Positions 44,914 through 53,556 of a stretch of DNA of 64,000 nt are shown in pieces (position 1 is the first letter of the stretch; every line of letters starts with the position of its first letter). The translations under genes were made by a program, and so were the position numbers. The notes under the pieces are model-generated. The model was given only the letters and a program-made list of their open reading frames with translations. It was not told where the DNA came from and ran no database searches. Source of the DNA: Kibdelosporangium persicum (lineage in GTDB: Bacteria > Actinomycetota > Actinomycetes > Mycobacteriales > Pseudonocardiaceae); assembly GCF_013280595.1 (NCBI RefSeq), contig NZ_JAAATY010000016.1, forward strand, positions 124,001 through 188,000, read 5' to 3'.

Positions 44914-45368
44914 TTCTCCTCCAGACGGCCGAGCAGTTCGGTCAGCCGGTGCGGGGACGGCAGCTCAGCGTCCCGGGTGGTGATCAACGTGTACAGCTCG
45001 TCGCCCAGCTCCTGCCGGGCTCGCGGGTCGTCGAGGCTGATTCCCTTGTGCCGCAGCGTGTCGGCCGCGAGTTTGCGCAACCTCGGCTGGACCCGGCTGC
45101 GGAATCTGCCGGGGTCCTTCGCGGCTTCGGCGAACCTCGTCGACAACGTGCTCGCCTGGTGCGCCGTCAACGATTCGTCCGGCGCGGGCAGTGCTTGCCA
45201 GCTCGGCGCGGCGGCGCCGACGACCATCGTCGCCAGTGCCGTGACCGCGGCGACCGGGATCGCGACCAGAATCGCCCACATCAGGGGCATTTTCATCAGC
45301 CAGGTCGTCAGGACGGTGGCGATCCCGCCGATGGCGACCGCGGCCAGAACGGCGTTCAGCGGTTTCAT
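44910..45368 (-). CDS. Membrane protein of the MoxR operon
   Basis: 152 residues. Two N-terminal helices (VLAAVAIGGIATVLTTWLM; AILVAIPVAAVTALATMVV) are followed by a cytosolic domain with charged helices (RFRSRVQPRLRKLAADTL; ARQELGDELYTLI). No family was recognised. It overlaps DUF4129-like and MoxR genes by 4 nt each, so it is co-translated with them. Confidence 0.75.
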   Translation of the reverse strand: MKPLNAVLAAVAIGGIATVLTTWLMKMPLMWAILVAIPVAAVTALATMVVGAAAPSWQALPAPDESLTAHQASTLSTRFAEAAKDPGRFRSRVQPRLRKLAADTLRHKGISLDDPRARQELGDELYTLITTRDAELPSPHRLTELLGRLEEK

Positions 45369-46003
45369 GAGATGCTTTCCAGCGCTCGCCGCGCGGCGCG
45401 GGCGTCATCCTCGGTGACGTTTCCCGGCCGCCCGAACCGGGCGCGGTGATACAGCGTCCGCAATGTTCGCAAAGCTTCCTCGTCAGCGTTCTGTCCAGCC
45501 AGGACAGCGGCGGTGAACTCGGTCGGAGTCTGGTGCGGCTGACGCTCGACACCGGTTTCGGCGGCGGATTCCTCAAGCCGGACCCACGCGGCGATGACCG
45601 CGTCCGACGGCGGTCCTCCGATCTTGCGGTCCATTTCCGACAACGCCCGCTCGGTCGCCCGCGCCAGCCACGGCTCGGCACTGTCCACGGTCTCGTCGGA
45701 GACGGCGGTGCGCAACCGGATCCGTTTCCGCCGATAGAACCGAATACCGCTCAACGCGACAAGCAGCATCGCCAGCCCGAACAGCACGGCGGCCGAGACG
45801 ACCAGGATCAGCACCCCGGCCCCGTACGCGATCGGCTCGGACGAGACCGGCGGCGCCCCGGCCGGCGGGCCGCCGTCACCCGGGTCGAACCCGGTGCCGA
45901 GGCCGGCGGTGCCCCGCGGAATGCTCGAACTTCCCCGCGCCGCCACCACGGCCAGCACCAGGAAGGCAACGACCGCGAGCAGCACCGGCAACCGGACTTT
46001 CAT
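45365..46003 (-). CDS. DUF4129-like membrane protein, first gene of the MoxR operon
   Basis: 212 residues from the ATG at 46003. An N-terminal helix (VLLAVVAFLVLAVVAARG), a Gly/Pro-rich linker, a second helix (GVLILVVSAAVLFGLAMLLVAL) and a basic stop-transfer precede a cytosolic helical domain with WVRLEESAAETGVERQPHQTPTEF, the region typical of DUF4129. It heads the MoxR/DUF58 operon. Upstream lies the 68-bp repeat left of the toxin–antitoxin insert. Confidence 0.75.
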   Translation of the reverse strand: MKVRLPVLLAVVAFLVLAVVAARGSSSIPRGTAGLGTGFDPGDGGPPAGAPPVSSEPIAYGAGVLILVVSAAVLFGLAMLLVALSGIRFYRRKRIRLRTAVSDETVDSAEPWLARATERALSEMDRKIGGPPSDAVIAAWVRLEESAAETGVERQPHQTPTEFTAAVLAGQNADEEALRTLRTLYHRARFGRPGNVTEDDARAARRALESIS

Positions 46004-46046
46004 CACCAGAGCATCCCAAACTCCCCGCGGGATGGGGTGGACTATC

Positions 46047-46114
46047 ACCCGGCGTGGTCCTTGGCGGTGGTCAGGATGTCCGCGAGCATGCCGACCGTCA
46101 GCTTTCCCGTCAAC
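46047..46114. repeat. 68-bp direct repeat, left copy (duplicated 3' end of udg)
   Basis: 66 of 68 bases match 46853–46920. Read on the minus strand it encodes the end of the uracil-DNA glycosylase ([20 protein letters not shown], then an immediate stop). It is a detached copy of the gene's original 3' end, left on the far side of the toxin–antitoxin module. Confidence 0.93.
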
Positions 46115-46185
46115 AACTGGCCCGCGCAGGAGTCGAGCTGTTGTGCTAGCATTGCTGTCACTCGGTTGATCGGGAGGTGAGCACG

Positions 46186-46431
46186 ATGGCGACCCTGACC
46201 ATCCGCGGCCTCGACGAGGAAGTGCGCGAGCGGTTGCGAGTCCGGGCGGCCGAACACGGCCGATCCATGGAGGCGGAAGTCCGGGCGATCCTGCGGGAGA
46301 CACTGTTCCGGCAGACTCCGGCTCATGGGCTGGGCAGCCGGATCCGCGCTCGATTCGCGGACATCGAGGATCACGAGTTCGCGATCCCGACTCGTGACGA
46401 GTCACCGCGCGCGGTGGACTTGGACACGTGA
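46186..46431 (+). CDS. fitA: FitA-like ribbon-helix-helix antitoxin
   Basis: 81 residues from the ATG at 46186, with GGGAGG 8 nt upstream. The N terminus MATLTIRGLDEEVRERLRVRAAEHGRS is the RHH DNA-binding fold with the FitA/VapB signature, followed by a helix and an acidic tail that would fill the toxin's active site. It represses its own operon together with the toxin in known systems. Its TGA overlaps the toxin's GTG start. The AT-richer upstream segment (46115–46185) differs from the neighbouring genes. Confidence 0.9.
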   Translation: MATLTIRGLDEEVRERLRVRAAEHGRSMEAEVRAILRETLFRQTPAHGLGSRIRARFADIEDHEFAIPTRDESPRAVDLDT

Positions 46432-46850
46432 TCATTCTCGACACCAACGTGCTGTCCGAGGTCATCCGTCGCGAGCCGGACGAGTCAGTGCTGATGTGGC
46501 TCGACTCCCTCCCGGCCGAAGAGGTGGCCACCACAGCGATCACCGCGGCGGAGCTACTACACGGAGTCGCCCGGCTTCCCGACGGACATCGCAAGACCGC
46601 GCTGACAGAAGCAGTCAACGCGGTGGTACACAACGACTTTCACGGCCGCGTCGAGTCGTTCGACATGCTGGCGGCGAACGAATACGCGGCCATCGTCAGC
46701 CGCCGGGACATGGCGGGACGTCCCATCACCATGGCGGATGCCCAGATAGCCGCCATCTGCCGGTCGCGTCATGCGACGTTGGCCACCCGGAACACCAAGG
46801 ACTTCCTGAATACCGGCGTCGAACTGGTCGATCCCTGGCGCCTAACCTGA
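46428..46850 (+). CDS. fitB: FitB/VapC-like PIN-domain toxin ribonuclease
   Basis: 140 residues from the GTG at 46428. The PIN acidic residues are visible: the first Asp in [12 protein letters not shown], a Glu in ITAAELLHG, the Asp in [11 protein letters not shown] and the last Asp in LATRNTKDF. FitB/VapC toxins cut specific RNAs. Start overlaps the antitoxin stop, the normal arrangement. Its last codons overlap the altered 3' end of udg by 9 nt on the other strand. Confidence 0.9.
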   Translation: MIILDTNVLSEVIRREPDESVLMWLDSLPAEEVATTAITAAELLHGVARLPDGHRKTALTEAVNAVVHNDFHGRVESFDMLAANEYAAIVSRRDMAGRPITMADAQIAAICRSRHATLATRNTKDFLNTGVELVDPWRLT

Positions 46851-47546
46851 CAACCCGGCGTGGTCCTTGGCGGTGGTCAGAATGTCCGCGAGCATGCCGA
46901 CCGTCAGCTTTCCCGTGAACGTGTTCTGCTGACTGACGTGGTAACACCCGAGCAACGTCAGATCCGGGCCACCGTCGACAGCGGGCAACCGCACCACAGC
47001 ACCATGCGCGAACTTCGGCCGCGGCACCGGAACCTGCCAACTGGCCAGCGCGGGCAGTAGAGCCTGCCAACCGAAGGCCCCGAGGACCACCACACACCGC
47101 AAAGTCGGCCGCAACAACGCCAACTCCCTGACCAGCCAGTGACGGCAGTTGTCCCGCTCCGCGGGCGTCGGCTTGTTCTCCGGCGGGGCACATCGGACGG
47201 GTGCCGTGATGCGGACGCCGTAGAGCGTGAGGCCGTCGCCGATGTGCGTGGACGTCGGTTGTGAGGCCAGGCCGGCGGCGTGCAGGGCTGCGTAGAGGAA
47301 GTCGCCTGAGCGGTCTCCGGTGAACATGCGGCCGGTCCGGTTGGCTCCGTGGGCCGCCGGGGCCAGGCCGACGATCGCTATCCGGGCGTCCGCCGGGCCG
47401 AAACCGGGCACCGGCCTGCCCCAGTAGGTCTGATCACGGAAGGCAGCCCGTTTCTCCACCGCCACCTGTTCACGCCAGGCCACCAGGCGTGGGCAGGCCC
47501 GGCAGGTGGTCACCGCGTGGTCCAGTTCGTCGAGGGTCTCCGGCAC
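46842..47546 (-). CDS. udgB: Family-5 uracil-DNA glycosylase (UdgB), 3' end rebuilt by the toxin–antitoxin insert
   Basis: 234 residues. C15 and C18 (TTCRACPRL) with two later cysteines (RCAPPENKP and DNCRHW) are the [4Fe-4S] ligands, and [20 protein letters not shown] is the family-5 motif A. It excises uracil and related damage in GC-rich genomes. The end reads KDHAG followed by LSG and a TAG lying inside the toxin gene's last codons. The detached repeat at 46047 instead has a stop directly after KDHAG. So the insertion added three residues but kept the enzyme intact. Confidence 0.92.
   Translation of the reverse strand: MPETLDELDHAVTTCRACPRLVAWREQVAVEKRAAFRDQTYWGRPVPGFGPADARIAIVGLAPAAHGANRTGRMFTGDRSGDFLYAALHAAGLASQPTSTHIGDGLTLYGVRITAPVRCAPPENKPTPAERDNCRHWLVRELALLRPTLRCVVVLGAFGWQALLPALASWQVPVPRPKFAHGAVVRLPAVDGGPDLTLLGCYHVSQQNTFTGKLTVGMLADILTTAKDHAGLSG
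46853..46920. repeat. 68-bp direct repeat, right copy (inside the udg 3' end)
   Basis: Matches 46047–46114 at 66 of 68 positions (differences in the CAGGATG/CAGAATG and CGTCAAC/CGTGAAC steps). Starts are 806 bp apart, one repeat plus the 738-bp toxin–antitoxin segment. Confidence 0.93.
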
Positions 47547-47579
47547 GGTTCAAGATTCTTCACCACATAGGGTGCTGCC

Positions 47580-49019
47580 ATGGCAGACAACGAGGAGCAG
47601 CCCAAACCGGCCAACCCGGCCGACGATCTCGTCACGACCAGTCACACGATCGGTGACCTGGCGTACACGGCGACCGCGGGCCGGGTGGTCCTGCGCCGGG
47701 AGGTGCTCACCGACGGCAAGTTCGACGGACACCTGGCCAAGGCCGAGGTCTTCCTGACCAGTTACATCCTGGACGGCGCCGACCCGGCCACGCGGCCGGT
47801 GACGTTCGCGTTCAACGGCGGCCCCGGGTCGTCGAGCGTGTGGCTGCATCTCGGTCTGTTCGGCCCGCGGCGGGTTCTCGCCGGAGACGCCGGCGACATC
47901 GCCAAGCCGCCGTACGAACTGGTCGACAACGCCGAGACGCTGCTCAAACACAGCGATCTCGTGTTCATCGACCCGGTGTCGACCGGCTACTCGCGGGCCA
48001 CGAAGGGCGAGAAGCCGGACGAGTTCCACGGTTTCACCGCGGACATCGAGTCCGTGGGCGAGATCATCCGGCTCTGGGCGTCGCGCAACGAGCGTTGGCT
48101 GTCGCCGAAGTTCCTCGCGGGCGAGTCGTACGGGACGCTGCGCGCGGCCGGTCTCGCCGAGCACCTGCAGTCGCGGCACGGCATGTACCTCAACGGGATC
48201 ATGCTGATCTCGTCCGTGCTCGACTTCGCCACGATCCACTTCACCGAAGGCAACGACCTGCCTTACGTGTTGTTCCTGCCGACGTACGCGGCGATCGCGC
48301 ACTACCACGGCCTGCACGGCGACCGCCCGCTCGACGAGGTGCTCGCCGAGGCGGAGGAGTTCGCCAGCCGTGACTACCCTTGGGCCCTGTCCCAGGGTGC
48401 CCGGTTACCCGATCGCCAGTCCATTGTAGACAAGGTCGCGAGCCTGACCGGGCTCAAGCCGGACTTCGTCGACCGGGTGAACCTCCGGGTCGAACACGTC
48501 CGGTTCTACACGGAGGTGCTGCGCGACCGTCGCCGTGTCACCGGACGGCTGGACGCCCGATTCCTGGGCTGGGACAACGACTACGGCCGTGAACTGATGA
48601 GCGAGGACCCGTCGTACACGGCGATCCTCGGCCCGTACACCGCCGCGCTGAACCACTACATCCGCGCGGAGTTGGAGTACGCCAACGACTTGCCGTACGA
48701 GATCCTCACCGGCAACGTGCACCCGTGGTCGTTCAAGGAGTTCGAGAACGCGTCGGTCACCGTCGCCGACAAGCTCTCCGCGGCGATGCGCGCCAACCAC
48801 AACCTCAAGGTGCACGTGGCTTCCGGCTACCTCGACGGCGCCACACCGTACTACGCCGCCGAACACGTCTTGGCGCACTTGACCATTCCGGACGAGCTGC
48901 GCGGCAACATCGAGACGAAGTACTACCCCGCCGGGCACATGATGTACGTCCACGAGCCCAGCCGGCTGCAGCAGTCCGAAGACCTCGCGGCCTTCATCCG
49001 CTCCGCCGCCAACCGCTGA
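47580..49019 (+). CDS. S10-family serine carboxypeptidase-like peptidase, cytosolic
   Basis: 479 residues. The substrate-binding motif NGGPGSSSVWLHLG, nucleophile S183 in AGESYGTLRA, acid in ASGYLDGATPY and histidine in PAGHMMYVHEPSR complete the S10 triad. Eukaryotic S10 enzymes are secreted or vacuolar, but this protein starts MADNEEQPKPANPADD with no signal peptide, so it should work in the cytosol on peptides. It faces the subtilase/oligopeptide operon across a hairpin repeat, which fits peptide degradation. The ribosome binding site is weak. Confidence 0.9.
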   Translation: MADNEEQPKPANPADDLVTTSHTIGDLAYTATAGRVVLRREVLTDGKFDGHLAKAEVFLTSYILDGADPATRPVTFAFNGGPGSSSVWLHLGLFGPRRVLAGDAGDIAKPPYELVDNAETLLKHSDLVFIDPVSTGYSRATKGEKPDEFHGFTADIESVGEIIRLWASRNERWLSPKFLAGESYGTLRAAGLAEHLQSRHGMYLNGIMLISSVLDFATIHFTEGNDLPYVLFLPTYAAIAHYHGLHGDRPLDEVLAEAEEFASRDYPWALSQGARLPDRQSIVDKVASLTGLKPDFVDRVNLRVEHVRFYTEVLRDRRRVTGRLDARFLGWDNDYGRELMSEDPSYTAILGPYTAALNHYIRAELEYANDLPYEILTGNVHPWSFKEFENASVTVADKLSAAMRANHNLKVHVASGYLDGATPYYAAEHVLAHLTIPDELRGNIETKYYPAGHMMYVHEPSRLQQSEDLAAFIRSAANR

Positions 49020-49023
49020 AAAA

Positions 49024-49075
49024 CCCCTCGTGAGTGGTTATCGGTGTTCTAACCCTGATAACCACTCACGAGGGG
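49024..49075. repeat. Palindromic hairpin repeat, copy 3 (inverted)
   Basis: The longest copy: a perfect 19-bp stem (CCCCTCGTGAGTGGTTATC, 49024–49042, with its complement at 49057–49075). The 14-nt loop is the exact reverse complement of copy 1's loop, so this copy lies in the opposite orientation. It fills the space between two convergent peptidase genes. Confidence 0.92.
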
Positions 49076-49082
49076 GGTGGGG

Positions 49083-50786
49083 TTACTTGAGGAACTTCTG
49101 GCCGGCTACGACTGCCTGGTAGGCGTCGATCTGGCCGTGGCCGTAGAAGCCGTTGAACTCCAGGTCGCCCTCACACGTGGCCGTCCAGTCGGCCGGACGC
49201 TGCTCGTCGAGGTAGTCGACCGTGCGCGGAGTCGGACACGGAGTCGCCGTGGCGGTGCCCTCCAGGACACGCTCCACCTTGTCCGGGTCCAGGTTCGCGT
49301 CGCCACCGCGGAACTTGCCGTAGGTGCTGATGATCAGGGCCGCGACACCGGTCGCGTGCGGGGCGGCCATCGAGGTGCCCTGCAGCGGACGGTAGTACGC
49401 GCCCGGCCGGTCCAGCTTGATCACGCCGACGGCCGCGCCATCGGGGGTGACGTTGCCCGCCGCGTCCACGAAGCCCTCAGCGACCAGCACGTTCTGCGGG
49501 TACGTGGACAGGATCATGTTGTCCAGGCTGTTGTACCAGGGCGTACCGAAGTAGTCCCGGCGGTAGCCACCCGGCGCGGACACCGAGATCTGCTCAAGAC
49601 CGTAGGTCGAGAAGTCGGACTTGGCACCGGACGGGCCGTACGACGAGACGTTGAGGACGTGCGGGCCCTCGGACGGCATCGACTGGCAGGTCGCGTTGTC
49701 GATGGTGCGTTCGTGCTCGGTGCCCAGCGGGAAGTCCGGGCTCGTCGTGTCCGGCAGCGGCTTGCCCGCGTCGGTGTGGTCGTTGCCGTAGGCCGAGATC
49801 AGCGTGACGCCCTTGCGGTGGGCGTAACGCAGGGCCCGCGTCACAGCCGTCTTGATGGTCCGCTGCTGCGCCTGCTGCTCCGGCGTGTCAGCCGGGTTGT
49901 TGTCGCAGTTGTACAGCCACGGGTCCACGTAGAACGACATGTTGACCACGTCGATGCCGTTGTCGGCGGCGTAGGTCAGGGCGTTGACGGTCGGCTGCAG
50001 GAAGAAGAAACCGTAGTCCTGCCCGGCCCGGAGGTTCACAATGGACACTCCAGGCGCGACACCCGACAGGCCGAAGCCGTTGGCCGCCGCGGCCACGATG
50101 CCGGCCACGTGCGTGCCGTGACCGCCGTGGTCCACATCGGCCGGGTCCACGCAGCCGCGGTACTCACAAGGACCGTCGATCTCGTTGCCGAGCTCGTCGA
50201 ACGGGATGTCCTTGGTGAAGTTGCGCGACAGCTTCCGGTCGAAGTTCGGCGCGATGTCCGGGTGGGACGCGTCCACACCGGTGTCGATGATGCCGACCTT
50301 GACACGCTTGTCACCGGTCGTCTTGTCCCGCGCCAGGTCCGCGCGGATCGACTTCAGTCCCCACAGTTGCTCGTCCAGCGGGTCGAGGCCGACCGGCGTG
50401 GCGGCCTGGTTCTGCGCCTTGTTGCCGTTGCCGCGGTCCTTCTCGACGTCGGCGTCCTTGCGCTTCTTCTTGCCCGCCTCCGGCGAGTGGCCGATCGACT
50501 GCACCTTGGCGGCGGACAACACCGAGCCGCTGCGGGCCAGCCGCTCGGTGAACCCGTTCGCGGGCGCCTTGGCGGTCAGCAGGCCGACCGCGTCGTTGCG
50601 CTCGAGAACCGTGCCACCGGCGGCCTTCACCGCCTGCTCGACCGACGCGGCCGAGGCACCGTCCTTGGCCAGCACGTTGAACTCGACCGGCGCGCCGGAC
50701 AGTTCCGGCTGCGCCGCGACGGTCGGCGCGGCGACCAGCGTCACCAGCAACGGCAGCGCCGAGAGGGCGATCGTCGTTTTTCTCAT
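49083..50786 (-). CDS. Secreted S8 subtilisin-like peptidase, last gene of the opp operon
   Basis: 567 residues. Signal peptide at 1–25 (ALSALPLLVTLVAAPTVAAQ), an inhibitor-like prodomain to about 100, a Lys-rich linker, then the catalytic domain: D168 (IIDTGVDASHPD), H223 (GHGTHVAG), N335 (AYGNDH) and S472 (GTSMAAPHATG). A Cys-containing loop DGPCEYRGCVDP lies between D and H. It is a close paralogue of the next gene upstream, whose stop overlaps its ATG. It should hydrolyse extracellular protein, feeding the oligopeptide importer of the same operon. Confidence 0.92.
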   Translation of the reverse strand: MRKTTIALSALPLLVTLVAAPTVAAQPELSGAPVEFNVLAKDGASAASVEQAVKAAGGTVLERNDAVGLLTAKAPANGFTERLARSGSVLSAAKVQSIGHSPEAGKKKRKDADVEKDRGNGNKAQNQAATPVGLDPLDEQLWGLKSIRADLARDKTTGDKRVKVGIIDTGVDASHPDIAPNFDRKLSRNFTKDIPFDELGNEIDGPCEYRGCVDPADVDHGGHGTHVAGIVAAAANGFGLSGVAPGVSIVNLRAGQDYGFFFLQPTVNALTYAADNGIDVVNMSFYVDPWLYNCDNNPADTPEQQAQQRTIKTAVTRALRYAHRKGVTLISAYGNDHTDAGKPLPDTTSPDFPLGTEHERTIDNATCQSMPSEGPHVLNVSSYGPSGAKSDFSTYGLEQISVSAPGGYRRDYFGTPWYNSLDNMILSTYPQNVLVAEGFVDAAGNVTPDGAAVGVIKLDRPGAYYRPLQGTSMAAPHATGVAALIISTYGKFRGGDANLDPDKVERVLEGTATATPCPTPRTVDYLDEQRPADWTATCEGDLEFNGFYGHGQIDAYQAVVAGQKFLK

Positions 50787-52543
50787 AGGAAGTCTGCTCC
50801 ACTCACCACTGCCTGCAAGGCGTCAACCTGGCCGGCGCCGTAGAAACCGTTGAACTCCGGACCGCCGAGGCACGTCGCGGTGTACGTCTCGTTCTGGTCC
50901 GGGTAATCCAAGACCCGCGGGGTCGGGCACGGGGTCTTGGTCGCGGTGCCCTGCAGCACCCGCTCGACCCGGTCGGGGTTCAGCAGGACACCACCGCGGG
51001 CGTCGTAGCTGCCGAACTTGCTCACGATGAGGGCCGCGACACCGGCGGCGTGCGGCGACGCCATCGAAGTGCCCTGCAGCCAACGGTAGTACGCGGGCGT
51101 GCCGTCCGGCTTGACCTCCTTCATGACCTTCAGCGCGGCACCAGCCGGGGTGATGTTCCCGGCGGCGTCGATGTGGCCGTTGGCGAACGCCACGTTGCGC
51201 GGGTACGCGGACAGGATGTTGTTCTCCCGCGTGTTGTACCAAGGCGTGCCGTAGTAGTCACGGATGTAGCCACCCGGGGCCGACACCGAGATCTGCTCGG
51301 TGCCCCAGTTCGAGTAGTCGGCCTTCATGCCGGACGGGCCGTACGAGGCGACACCCACCGTGTGCGGGCCCTCGATCGGCATCGACAGGCAGTCGGCGTT
51401 GTCGATGGTGCGGTCGTGCTGGGTGCCCACCGGGTAGTTCGGGCTGCTGGCGTCCGGCTGCGGGGCGCCGAGGTCGGAGTGCTGGTTGCCCAGCGACACG
51501 ACCTGGGTCACGCCCTTGCGGTACGCGTAGTCCAGCGCACGGCTGACCGCGGTCTTGATGGTCCGCTGTTGCGCCTGCTGCTCCGGGGTGTCGGCCGGGT
51601 TGCTGCCGCAGTTGTACAGCCACGGGTCGACGTAGAACGACATGTTGACCACGTCGAGCCCGGCGTCACCGGAGTACGTGATCGCGTTGACCACCGGCTG
51701 CAGGAAGAAGTAGCCGGAGTCCTGCGCGCCCCGGATGTTCACAATGGACACGCCAGGGGCCACACCGGACAGGCCGAAGCCGTCCGCGGCGGCCGCGACG
51801 GTGCCGGCGACGTGCGTGCCGTGCCCGTTGTCGTCCCAGTCGGACGGGTCGACGCAGCCACGGAACTCACAGGGACCGTCGACTTCCTGCCCCAGTTCGT
51901 CGACCGGGATGTCCTTGGCGAAGTTGCGCGACAGCGCGCGGTCGAAGTTCGGCGCGATGTCCGGGTGCTTGCCGTCCACACCGGTGTCCAGGATGCCGAC
52001 CTTGACCCGCTTGTCGCCGATGGTGTGGTCACGCGCCAGGTCGGCGCGGATCGACGTCAGGCCCCAGAGGTTGCTGTCCAGCGGGTCCATGCCCACCGAC
52101 TGCGCGGCGGCGCGGGACTGGGCCTTGTTCTGCTTGGCCTCGGCCGCCTTCTGCAGGGCCGGGCTGAGCGACGGAGCCGTGCCCGCGTCCTGCGTCTCGA
52201 CGTCCGGCTTCGGCGCGGCCTTGGTCTTCGGCGCCTGGCCGACGGCACGGCTGCGGGCCGCCGCCGTCACTCCCTGTGCCTTGCTGACACGCTCGGTGAA
52301 ACCCTGCTCCGGTGCGGTGACCGTGATCAGACCGACCACGGCGTTGCGCCCGACGACCTGGCCCCCAGCGGCCCGCGCGGCCGCCTCGATGGTCTCGACG
52401 CTCACGCCGGGTGCGGCGAGCACGGTGTAGTCGACGCTCTTGCCTTGCAGCCTCGGTAACGCCGACGCGGTCGGCGCCGTGACGGCGGTCAGTGTGGCGA
52501 ACAGCGGCAATGCCGCTATCGCCAACACGGTTCTGCGTCTCAC
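50783..52543 (-). CDS. Secreted S8 subtilisin-like peptidase, paralogue within the opp operon
   Basis: 586 residues from the GTG at 52543, with GGGAG upstream; the GTGA overlaps the stop of oppF. Signal peptide at 1–28 ([21 protein letters not shown]), prodomain, Ala/Lys-rich linker, then D186 ([12 protein letters not shown]), H241 (GHGTHVAG), N353 (SLGNQHS) and S493 ([11 protein letters not shown]). It shares the loop [12 protein letters not shown] and most of the catalytic domain with its downstream paralogue, so a tandem duplication is likely. The coding overlap ties secretion of the protease to synthesis of the importer. Confidence 0.92.
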   Translation of the reverse strand: MRRRTVLAIAALPLFATLTAVTAPTASALPRLQGKSVDYTVLAAPGVSVETIEAAARAAGGQVVGRNAVVGLITVTAPEQGFTERVSKAQGVTAAARSRAVGQAPKTKAAPKPDVETQDAGTAPSLSPALQKAAEAKQNKAQSRAAAQSVGMDPLDSNLWGLTSIRADLARDHTIGDKRVKVGILDTGVDGKHPDIAPNFDRALSRNFAKDIPVDELGQEVDGPCEFRGCVDPSDWDDNGHGTHVAGTVAAAADGFGLSGVAPGVSIVNIRGAQDSGYFFLQPVVNAITYSGDAGLDVVNMSFYVDPWLYNCGSNPADTPEQQAQQRTIKTAVSRALDYAYRKGVTQVVSLGNQHSDLGAPQPDASSPNYPVGTQHDRTIDNADCLSMPIEGPHTVGVASYGPSGMKADYSNWGTEQISVSAPGGYIRDYYGTPWYNTRENNILSAYPRNVAFANGHIDAAGNITPAGAALKVMKEVKPDGTPAYYRWLQGTSMASPHAAGVAALIVSKFGSYDARGGVLLNPDRVERVLQGTATKTPCPTPRVLDYPDQNETYTATCLGGPEFNGFYGAGQVDALQAVVSGADFL

Positions 52544-53556
52544 GAATTCTCCCTTTCTGCCCCTACAACAACATGCGCCTCGGCGAAATGACAGGCGCTC
52601 GGGTGCCCCGCCACCCGGGTGATGAGTTCCGGCTCCTCCTCTGCGCAGACATCCTGCGCCTTCCAGCACCTCGTACGGAACCGACATCCGGAGGGTGGAT
52701 CCACCGGACTCGGCACATCTCCGGTCAGCCGGATCACTTCCCGCCGTCCGCGCAGCGCCGGATCGGGCACGGGAACGGCGGAAAGCAGTGCCTGGGTGTA
52801 CGGATGGGACGGCTGACCGTAAATTTCGTCCGCCGTCCCGATTTCGACAACCTTCCCCAGATACATCACCGCGACCCGGTCGGAAAGGTGCCTGACCACC
52901 GACAGGTCGTGCGCGATGAACACATAGGACAGGCCGAGGTCGCGCTGCAGTTCGCCGAGCAGGTTCATCACCTGGGCCTGGATCGACACGTCCAATGCGG
53001 ACACCGGCTCGTCACAGATGACGACCTTCGGCCGCAGCGCGAGCGCGCGGGCGATGCCGATGCGCTGCCGCTGACCGCCGGAGAACTGGTGCGGATAGCG
53101 GTTGATGTGCTCGGGATTCAGCCCGACGACGTCGAGCAGGTCCCTGACCTTGCCCTCCCGGGAGCCTTTCGGCGCGACTTCCGGGTGGATTTCGAACGGC
53201 TCCCCGATGATGTCGCCGACTGTCATGCGGGGATTGAGCGACGTGTACGGATCCTGTAACACGATTTGAACATCCCGCCGCAGCCGCCGCAGGTCGTTGC
53301 CGCGCAGTGCGAACATGTCCCTGCCTTCGAACAACGCCGTCCCGCCTGTCGGTGGTTCCAGGCGGATGAGCACCTGGGCCAGTGTCGACTTCCCGCAGCC
53401 GGATTCGCCGACGATGCCGAGAGTCTCTCCCTTTCGCAGGTCGAAGGAAACCCCGTCGACCGCTTTCACGTGCCCGATCGTGCGCTTGAACAGCACACCG
53501 ACCCGCACCGGGAAGTGCTTGACCAGGTCCCGGACCTGGAGAATCGGCTCGTTCAC
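52540..53556 (-). CDS. oppF: Oligopeptide ABC transporter ATP-binding protein (OppF/DppF)
   Basis: 338 residues. Walker A is [16 protein letters not shown], the signature is [15 protein letters not shown], Walker B is [11 protein letters not shown], and the H-loop is IAHDLSVV. The C-terminal oligopeptide extension with [21 protein letters not shown] carries the four cysteines of a [4Fe-4S]-type cluster seen in OppD/F. It pairs with OppD to power the OppBC channel. It overlaps OppD and the subtilase by 4 nt each. Confidence 0.93.
   Translation of the reverse strand: MNEPILQVRDLVKHFPVRVGVLFKRTIGHVKAVDGVSFDLRKGETLGIVGESGCGKSTLAQVLIRLEPPTGGTALFEGRDMFALRGNDLRRLRRDVQIVLQDPYTSLNPRMTVGDIIGEPFEIHPEVAPKGSREGKVRDLLDVVGLNPEHINRYPHQFSGGQRQRIGIARALALRPKVVICDEPVSALDVSIQAQVMNLLGELQRDLGLSYVFIAHDLSVVRHLSDRVAVMYLGKVVEIGTADEIYGQPSHPYTQALLSAVPVPDPALRGRREVIRLTGDVPSPVDPPSGCRFRTRCWKAQDVCAEEEPELITRVAGHPSACHFAEAHVVVGAERENS

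Noticed and set aside
46115-46852. Insertion sequence carrying the toxin–antitoxin genes
   Set aside because: No transposase and no terminal inverted repeats were seen; the flanking 68-bp repeats are direct copies of the udgB end, too long for a typical IS target duplication.
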